Under the pieces are notes generated by a model. The model was not told where the DNA came from and made no database searches. It saw nothing but the letters and a program-made list of their open reading frames with translations. 7,169 bases of DNA from Chitinophaga pinensis. GTDB lineage: Bacteria; Bacteroidota; Bacteroidia; Flavobacteriales_D; Crocinitomicaceae. Made by a program: the position numbers and the translations under genes. Shown piece by piece: positions 1 through 4,940 of the stretch (positions are counted from its first letter, which is position 1; each line of letters begins with the position of its first letter). The DNA lies in assembly GCA_945861175.1 (NCBI GenBank), contig CAMATR010000083.1, positions 1 through 7,169 on the forward strand, given 5' to 3'.

Positions 1-288
1 ATTTGTAGTCGGTTCATTTTCAGGAAGCGATGTTGTATAAACATTCTGACCGTTAATTCCAATTTGGAAAGCAGCAATAGTTTGTGTAATTGGATTAAAC
101 TGCGGCACATAAGAATTATAATAAGTATAAGTTCCTGGTGTTGCAACGATTGGAACGCCGATCTCGATTTGCCATTTCTCAAACGGTATATTATCCTGCG
201 AGAGAGGGATTTGGTCTAAAGGTACTCGCGCGCGTGCTACACTAATTTCGTGATGACTTGGATTCAATAATAATGGGGTTGCCTGCAT
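1..288 (-). CDS. Unknown protein, N-terminal 96 residues only (truncated by window edge)
   Basis: The minus strand is open from a stop at 339-337 down to position 1, so the gene's N-terminal part lies here and the rest is outside the window. The first ATG is at 288-286 (reads MQATPLLLNPSHH). TTG codons at 291 and 318 in the same frame are alternative starts, and there is no clear ribosome binding site, so the start is uncertain. No signal peptide or membrane segment is visible. The visible part is rich in Thr, Pro, Ile, Asn and Tyr with alternating hydrophobic residues (for example KWQIEIGVPIV and TIAAFQIGING), suggesting a beta-strand-rich fold. I do not recognise a family. That this is a real gene is inferred from the long open frame, protein-like composition and divergent position relative to the next gene. 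Confidence 0.6.
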   Translation of the reverse strand, partial: MQATPLLLNPSHHEISVARARVPLDQIPLSQDNIPFEKWQIEIGVPIVATPGTYTYYNSYVPQFNPITQTIAAFQIGINGQNVYTTSLPENEPTTN

Positions 289-309
289 CAAAATGATCGA
301 TCTTAAACG

Positions 310-336
310 CCAATTCAAATCAACAGGTAAAATTGG
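310..336. repeat. Inverted repeat CCAATT-N15-AATTGG in the divergent spacer
   Basis: CCAATT at 310-315 and its reverse complement AATTGG at 331-336 are separated by 15 bases. The repeat sits between two divergently oriented genes and overlaps the TTG proposed as the -33 element for the rightward gene. It could be an operator for a dimeric regulator, but six-base arms in AT-rich DNA can arise by chance. Confidence 0.3.
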
Positions 337-360
337 TTATTCTAAGTAATACTATTTTCT
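333..360 (+). promoter_or_regulatory. Possible Bacteroidota-type promoter for the phosphohexomutase gene
   Basis: TTG at 333-335 is followed after 17 bases by TATTTTCT at 353-360, which matches the Bacteroidota -7 consensus TAnnTTTG at six of eight positions. The start codon is at 377, so the leader would be very short. This is a weak motif match, supported mainly by position. Confidence 0.25.
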
Positions 361-376
361 TTTAAAGCTATTCGTT

Positions 377-1762
377 ATGACTCTTATTAAATCAATCTCG
401 GGAATCCGCGGAACAATTGGTGGAAAAGTAGATCAAGGATTGACCCCAATTGATGCAGTGAAGTTTGCTGCAGCATATGGAACTTGGGTAAAAAACAGAA
501 ATACTGGAAGCAAAATCAAAGTTGTTTTAGGTCGCGACGCGCGCATTTCAGGGCAAATGATTTCTGATTTGGTCGTATCCACATTAATAGGTTTAGGAAT
601 TGATGTAGTTAACTTAGGTCTATCTACAACCCCAACAGTCGAAGTGGCCGTTCCAATGGAAAATGCACATGGCGGAATCATTCTTACAGCGAGTCACAAC
701 CCCAAACAATGGAATGCCCTAAAATTATTGAACGAAAAAGGTGAATTTATTTCGGGAGCGGATGGAGAGGAAGTTTTATCCATCGCCGAAGCAGAAAGTT
801 TTGAATTCGCTGAAGTAGACGATTTAGGAAAAATTACAGTTGATGATTCCTATTTGCAAAAACACATAGACGCAATTTTAGCATTACCACTTGTAGATAA
901 AAAAGCCATTGAGGCGGCAAACTTCTCAGTAGTTGTTGACGCAGTAAACTCAACTGGAGGAATCTTTGTTCCTGCATTACTTAAAGCTTTAGGTGTTAAA
1001 AAAACAACTGAAATCTATTGTGACCCAACTGGTCATTTTCCACATAACCCAGAACCACTTCCTGAACATTTAACAGATTTGGCTGCGAAAATCAAAGAAG
1101 TTGGAGCAGATGTTGGTATAGTAGTCGATCCAGATGTTGACCGTTTAGCGCTTGTTTGTGAGGATGGTTCTATGTTCGGAGAAGAATACACACTCGTTGC
1201 TGTAGCTGATTATGTATTGACTCATACACCGGGAGCAACAGTATCAAATTTATCTTCAACACGAGCATTGCGTGATGTTACAGAAGAAAGAGGTTTATTA
1301 TACAGCGCTGCGGCAGTTGGTGAAGTGAACGTTGTCACAAAAATGAAAGAAACAAATGCCGTGATTGGTGGTGAAGGAAATGGCGGCGTCATCTATCCTG
1401 AATTGCATTATGGGCGTGATTCATTAGTGGGAATTGCACTTTTCTTAAGTCATCTCGCACTCAAAAAAATCAAAGTTTCCGAATTGCGTGATAGTTATCC
1501 CAAATACACAATTTCTAAAAATAAAATTGAGTTAACTCCTGAAATCGACGTTGACCAATTACTCATGTACATGTCAGTAAATTATGCTCATGAAGAAGTC
1601 GACACTACGGATGGAGTAAAAATTTACATCGGAAAAGAATGGGTTCACCTTCGAAAAAGCAATACAGAACCAATTATTCGTATCTATTCTGAAAGTCAAA
1701 ATGAGCAAATGGCAAACGACCTAGCAGAACGGATCATTTTAGAAATAAAAGCATTGATTTAA
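377..1762 (+). CDS. glmM: Phosphoglucosamine mutase / phosphomannomutase family protein (GlmM-like)
   Basis: This 461-residue cytoplasmic enzyme belongs to the alpha-D-phosphohexomutase superfamily, which moves phosphate between C6 and C1 of hexose phosphates. GlmM members convert glucosamine-6-phosphate to glucosamine-1-phosphate for UDP-GlcNAc, peptidoglycan and LPS. All four signature regions are present: an N-terminal SGIRG substrate/phosphate loop (residues 8-12); the catalytic loop TASHNP at 104-109 with phosphoserine Ser106; the Mg-binding loop DPDVDR at 251-256; the sugar-specificity loop GEGNGG at 332-337; and a C-terminal phosphate-binding segment RKSNTEPIIR at 426-435. Length is normal for the family. 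The GEGNGG loop differs from GEQSGH of E. coli GlmM and GEMSGH of PMM/PGM, so mannose or glucose phosphate could also be substrates; GlmM is the usual annotation for such proteins in Bacteroidota. The start is the first ATG after the divergent spacer. The gene appears intact. Confidence 0.9.
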   Translation: MTLIKSISGIRGTIGGKVDQGLTPIDAVKFAAAYGTWVKNRNTGSKIKVVLGRDARISGQMISDLVVSTLIGLGIDVVNLGLSTTPTVEVAVPMENAHGGIILTASHNPKQWNALKLLNEKGEFISGADGEEVLSIAEAESFEFAEVDDLGKITVDDSYLQKHIDAILALPLVDKKAIEAANFSVVVDAVNSTGGIFVPALLKALGVKKTTEIYCDPTGHFPHNPEPLPEHLTDLAAKIKEVGADVGIVVDPDVDRLALVCEDGSMFGEEYTLVAVADYVLTHTPGATVSNLSSTRALRDVTEERGLLYSAAAVGEVNVVTKMKETNAVIGGEGNGGVIYPELHYGRDSLVGIALFLSHLALKKIKVSELRDSYPKYTISKNKIELTPEIDVDQLLMYMSVNYAHEEVDTTDGVKIYIGKEWVHLRKSNTEPIIRIYSESQNEQMANDLAERIILEIKALI

Positions 1763-1781
1763 TTTTTTTTGAAACTTTTTT

Positions 1782-1800
1782 ATCCTTGATTGATAAGGAT
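1782..1800 (+). terminator. Small hairpin downstream of the mutase gene (weak terminator candidate)
   Basis: ATCCTT (1782-1787) pairs with AAGGAT (1795-1800) around a 7-base loop, 19 bases after the mutase stop. No T-run follows (TTAAGC), so it is a poor intrinsic terminator on the plus strand and may be only a fortuitous hairpin. It lies just upstream of the proposed promoter of the next gene. Confidence 0.25.
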
Positions 1801-1830
1801 TTAAGCAATACTATTTCAATTTTATTTTTG
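1801..1830 (+). promoter_or_regulatory. Bacteroidota-type promoter for the DUF4139 gene
   Basis: TATTTTTG at 1823-1830 is an exact match to the Bacteroidota -7 consensus TAnnTTTG. The -33 position holds TTA at 1801-1803 with a 19-base spacer instead of TTG. Transcription would begin a few bases after 1830, leaving a leader of about 50 bases before the ATG at 1887. Confidence 0.4.
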
Positions 1831-1886
1831 CAAAATTCGAACCGATTCAAATTTGCGGTGTATTGGCTTACATAAAAAAAGAAGCC

Positions 1887-3566
1887 ATGAAAAAGTTAAC
1901 AGCAGTGCTCATTATGTTGATTGCCATAATCTATACAAGAGCCAATGAAAAAGAAATCGTCAAAGCAACCATCACTGAAGTAACGGTTTATGCGCAAGGA
2001 GCGCAGATATATCAAAAAACAAGTTACAACGCCAAAATTGGAATCAATGAGATAATAATAGAGGGCATCAGTCCTTTTATCGATGCACAGAGTTTGCAAA
2101 TAAAATCAACCGGAAATGTCATTATCCTCGATTCTAAACATAGTATCTTCTATCCTAAACCCGAAGAAGTGAGTTTAGCGGGATTACCCTTGAAAATTCA
2201 GAAAGAGATCAAACTAATTGAAGATTCAATGAGAATAATTGGGTACGAAATTCAAGATTTACAAGATGAAATTGACGTGTTGCTTGCTACCAAAAACATC
2301 TTAACAAACAATGGGGCAGTTAAGGGGCAGGGAAAGGTAAATGATTCAATCAATCTACTCAAACAAACTGTGGATTATTATGCAACAAAAATGCTGGAAA
2401 TTAACAAAAGGCTATCTATACTTTATCGTAAAAAATCATCAAAACAAGAAAAGAAAGGTTCACTAGAGGAGAGCCTTATAAAACTTCGTCAACATCAAAT
2501 CAGCAACGGAGTTGACAAGCAAAACAATGGTCCAATTCACCGAATCATCGTCACTCTATCTGCTAAAGAGCTAGTTGCTGGGAAGCTAAACATTTCCTAC
2601 CTCGTTCAAAATGCAGGATGGATTCCATTGTATGACTTGAGAAGCGATGGTCTTACTTCAAAAATAAACCTAACGTACAAAGCGCAAGTTTTCCAAAACT
2701 CAGGCTTGGATTGGGACAATATAAAGCTTTCAATTTCAACAAATAATCCCTATCAAAACAAGACCAAACCTACACTTCACCCATGGTATGTGGATTATTA
2801 TGCTTACCTCAACGACAACTATTCTATTCCTCAAGCTGCGAATATGCAAAGAGAGATGTCAGAAAAAGACAAAGAATATGCCTACACTAATTATAAAGCA
2901 AATTCTGAGGACATTACGAGCCGCACTTCTGCCGAATTCGTGCAAACGATTAGACAATTAACCTCAGCTGTCTTCCAAATCGACCTTCCCTACTCTATCA
3001 AGTCAAATAATGAGCAACATATGGTTTTAATTAAAGTGGCAGATCTCGAATCAAACTATAAATATTACAGTGTCCCTAAATTGGATAACTCGGTATATCT
3101 TGTCGCTCAATTGTCGAAATTAGATGAACTTGGACTTGTTCCAGCACAGGCAAATATTTTCTTCGATGGAAGTTATGTGGGTGAAACTTACATCGACCCC
3201 ACAACAATGGAAGACACCTTAAACTTAAGTATGGGTCGAGATCCAAACATTATCGTCAAGCGGACACTTATGAAAAAAGATTGCAAAGAAAAAATCGTAG
3301 GTGATAAAATTGAACGCACAATGTCTTATTCCATTGAGATTAAAAATCAAAAAGCAACAGCAATTGATTTAGTAATTCAAGATCAGTTACCAATCACACA
3401 AAATGCAGATATCGTCATCGAAGCAATTGATCTTGGTAAAGGAGAACTTGATAACCGATCTGGCTTGATAGAATGGAAAGTAAATTTAAAGTCAAAGGAA
3501 AGTAGAATCATCAACTTTAGTTATAAGCTAAAACAAGACAAGGGAAAACCAGCTCTTTACTTATAA
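1887..3566 (+). CDS. Secreted MuiA-family protein (DUF4140 + DUF4139 domains)
   Basis: This is a 559-residue exported protein of the mucoidy inhibitor MuiA family, whose biochemical role is not established. I start it at the ATG at 1887 because this gives a standard signal peptide: MKK, a hydrophobic core (residues 4-16), and likely cleavage after TRA near residue 19. An in-frame TTG at 1863 would put eight unneeded residues in front. Residues about 28-100 match DUF4140 (VTVYAQGAQI at 33-42). Residues about 104-200 are charged and helical, a probable coiled coil. Residues about 218-559 form the DUF4139 beta-rich region, with ISYLVQNAGWIPLYDLR (236-252), SGLDWDNIKLSIST (272-285), NIFFDGSYVGETYID (423-437) and IQDQLPIT (497-504). 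The length fits the family. No lipobox Cys or transmembrane helix follows the signal peptide, so a periplasmic or secreted location is inferred. It has its own promoter candidate and terminator, so it is probably monocistronic. Confidence 0.85.
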   Translation: MKKLTAVLIMLIAIIYTRANEKEIVKATITEVTVYAQGAQIYQKTSYNAKIGINEIIIEGISPFIDAQSLQIKSTGNVIILDSKHSIFYPKPEEVSLAGLPLKIQKEIKLIEDSMRIIGYEIQDLQDEIDVLLATKNILTNNGAVKGQGKVNDSINLLKQTVDYYATKMLEINKRLSILYRKKSSKQEKKGSLEESLIKLRQHQISNGVDKQNNGPIHRIIVTLSAKELVAGKLNISYLVQNAGWIPLYDLRSDGLTSKINLTYKAQVFQNSGLDWDNIKLSISTNNPYQNKTKPTLHPWYVDYYAYLNDNYSIPQAANMQREMSEKDKEYAYTNYKANSEDITSRTSAEFVQTIRQLTSAVFQIDLPYSIKSNNEQHMVLIKVADLESNYKYYSVPKLDNSVYLVAQLSKLDELGLVPAQANIFFDGSYVGETYIDPTTMEDTLNLSMGRDPNIIVKRTLMKKDCKEKIVGDKIERTMSYSIEIKNQKATAIDLVIQDQLPITQNADIVIEAIDLGKGELDNRSGLIEWKVNLKSKESRIINFSYKLKQDKGKPALYL

Positions 3567-3581
3567 TCTTAAAAAAGAATC

Positions 3582-3608
3582 AAAAGGCTACACTCGTAGC
3601 CTTTTTTT
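3582..3608 (+). terminator. Intrinsic terminator after the DUF4139 gene
   Basis: A six-base GC-containing stem, GGCTAC (3586-3591) with GTAGCC (3596-3601), and the loop ACTC are extended by AAAA/TTTT pairing (3582-3585 with 3602-3605). Seven T residues end the structure (3602-3608). It lies 15 bases after the stop codon at 3566 and is a textbook Rho-independent terminator separating this gene from ispH. Confidence 0.9.
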
Positions 3609-3632
3609 AAAACAATACAAAAATACAACTGT

Positions 3633-3640
3633 TATATTTG
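3633..3640 (+). promoter_or_regulatory. -7 element of the ispH promoter
   Basis: TATATTTG is an exact match to the Bacteroidota -7 consensus TAnnTTTG. It sits between the upstream terminator and the ispH ATG at 3657, where a promoter is required. No TTG is found at the usual -33 distance. The implied leader is only about 10 bases and A-rich, with no Shine-Dalgarno sequence. Confidence 0.45.
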
Positions 3641-3656
3641 CAGAACATAAAAAAAC

Positions 3657-4892
3657 ATGAAACAGTTCGAAATTCCGGCATTTTATCGTTCACCAATTAT
3701 TAGTAAGGTGAAAGCAAAAAGAAAATTAGATGATCCAAGAAAAAAAGATTTTACTCCTAGTTTTCTTGATTTTGGAAATGTAAAATTCTATATCGCTCGT
3801 CATTTTGGTTTCTGTTACGGTGTTGAAAATGCCATCGAAATTGCATATCGGGCAATAATTGAAAATCCAAACAAAAAGATTTTTTTATTGAGTGAAATGA
3901 TCCATAACCCGGATGTTAATGCAGATTTAACAGCCAATGGAATAAGATTTATTCAGGATACTGATGGTTCGCAACTCATTAATTGGAGTGAATTATCGGA
4001 AAATGACATCGCAATTATTCCTGCATTTGGAACCACGGTTGAAATTGAGGGAATCCTAAAAAATATTGGTATTAATATTGAAAAATACAACACTACCTGC
4101 CCTTTTGTAGAGAAAGTATGGAATCGCTCCGAAAAACTTGGTTCAGATGCGCATACCATTATTATTCATGGGAAATACAATCATGAAGAAACAAGAGCAA
4201 CTTTCTCCCGCAGTATTCAGAATGCCCCAGCACTTATTATAAAAGACATTGAGGAAGCAAAATTCCTTGGAGCAGTGATTCAAGGTAAAGTTTCCACTCA
4301 GAATTTTTATGATTACTTTGACGGTAAGCACTCTGAAGGATTCGATCCAGAAAAGCATTTACTAAAAATTGGTGTGGTTAATCAAACTACTATGCTCGCC
4401 TCAGATACACAGGAGATTACTGAATTCTTGAGAGAGGTGATGATTGATAACTATGGCTCTGAAAATATAAAAAATCACATCGCGGATACGCGCGATACCC
4501 TTTGTTATGCGACTAACGATAATCAGTCTGCTACGCATGGCCTTATGGAAACAGATGCCGATTTAGCAATAGTTATTGGTGGCCACAACAGCTCTAACAC
4601 CACACATTTAGTTGAATTGTTAGAACAAAAATTCAAAACTTTTTTCATTCGATCAGCTAACGACATCAATGAAAAAGGCCATATTCAAGACTTCAACATA
4701 CACACCAAACAAATTGAAGATAAGTTATTGTTTAGCGATGATAAGAAATCTGAGAAAATAATTATTACTTCCGGTGCATCCTGTCCTGACTCCATTACAG
4801 ACGGCATTATTCAGAAAATACTTGAATTAAAAAATTCGTCTACAGACATTCAAAAGGTAATAGATGAATTTGTAATTAATCCACATCAATAA
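3657..4892 (+). CDS. ispH: 4-hydroxy-3-methylbut-2-enyl diphosphate reductase (IspH/LytB), long form
   Basis: IspH is the last enzyme of the MEP isoprenoid pathway. It reduces HMBPP to IPP and DMAPP using an oxygen-sensitive Fe-S cluster. The three cluster cysteines are visible: Cys53 (FGFCYGV), Cys148 (NTTCPFVEKVW) and Cys283 (DTLCYATNDNQ). Other active-site positions by alignment to E. coli IspH: His83 (H41), His176 and Glu178 (H124, E126), Thr244/Thr245 region (T167), Ser312 and Asn314 (S225, N227), Ser375 (S269). At 411 residues it exceeds the roughly 315 of E. coli IspH. It has a basic N-terminal extension of about 42 residues and insertions around residues 205-235 and 340-366. E. coli His74 appears replaced by Phe124 in the motif PAFGTT, as I recall for plant and cyanobacterial enzymes. 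An in-frame TAA at 3648 fixes the start at this ATG. Product call is firm; subfamily is inferred. Confidence 0.95.
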   Translation: MKQFEIPAFYRSPIISKVKAKRKLDDPRKKDFTPSFLDFGNVKFYIARHFGFCYGVENAIEIAYRAIIENPNKKIFLLSEMIHNPDVNADLTANGIRFIQDTDGSQLINWSELSENDIAIIPAFGTTVEIEGILKNIGINIEKYNTTCPFVEKVWNRSEKLGSDAHTIIIHGKYNHEETRATFSRSIQNAPALIIKDIEEAKFLGAVIQGKVSTQNFYDYFDGKHSEGFDPEKHLLKIGVVNQTTMLASDTQEITEFLREVMIDNYGSENIKNHIADTRDTLCYATNDNQSATHGLMETDADLAIVIGGHNSSNTTHLVELLEQKFKTFFIRSANDINEKGHIQDFNIHTKQIEDKLLFSDDKKSEKIIITSGASCPDSITDGIIQKILELKNSSTDIQKVIDEFVINPHQ

Positions 4893-4922
4893 TTGCTAAA
4901 CCGATCAATTTCCTTATTTTAA
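4893..4922 (+). promoter_or_regulatory. Possible promoter for the cyclase gene
   Basis: TTG (4893-4895), a 19-base spacer and TATTTTAA (4915-4922) resemble the Bacteroidota TTG / TAnnTTTG promoter with two mismatches in the -7 box. The spacer between ispH and the next gene is only 48 bases and holds no terminator, so readthrough from ispH is equally possible. Confidence 0.3.
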
Positions 4923-4940
4923 CCCTGAAAAGAAAGCTAA

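Noticed and set aside
433..681. 82-codon minus-strand open frame inside the mutase gene
   Set aside because: It is opposite a strongly conserved enzyme gene and its translation looks like an antisense shadow.
1863..1886. TTG at 1863 as start of the DUF4139 gene
   Set aside because: The ATG at 1887 gives a standard signal peptide (MKK plus hydrophobic core). The TTG start would add eight residues ahead of it without any ribosome binding site.
1763..1886. Small RNA or riboswitch in the 124-base spacer before the DUF4139 gene
   Set aside because: Only one weak 6-base-pair hairpin is visible, no known riboswitch core can be recognised, and the promoter-like motif explains the remainder.
1896..2099. 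67-codon minus-strand open frame opposite the start of the DUF4139 gene
   Set aside because: It is opposite the signal peptide and DUF4140 coding region, and it is Cys/Tyr-rich and non-protein-like.
3953..4358. Two minus-strand open frames (68 and 71 codons) inside ispH
   Set aside because: Both overlap conserved IspH sequence, including the Cys148 motif, and have no supporting start signal or family.
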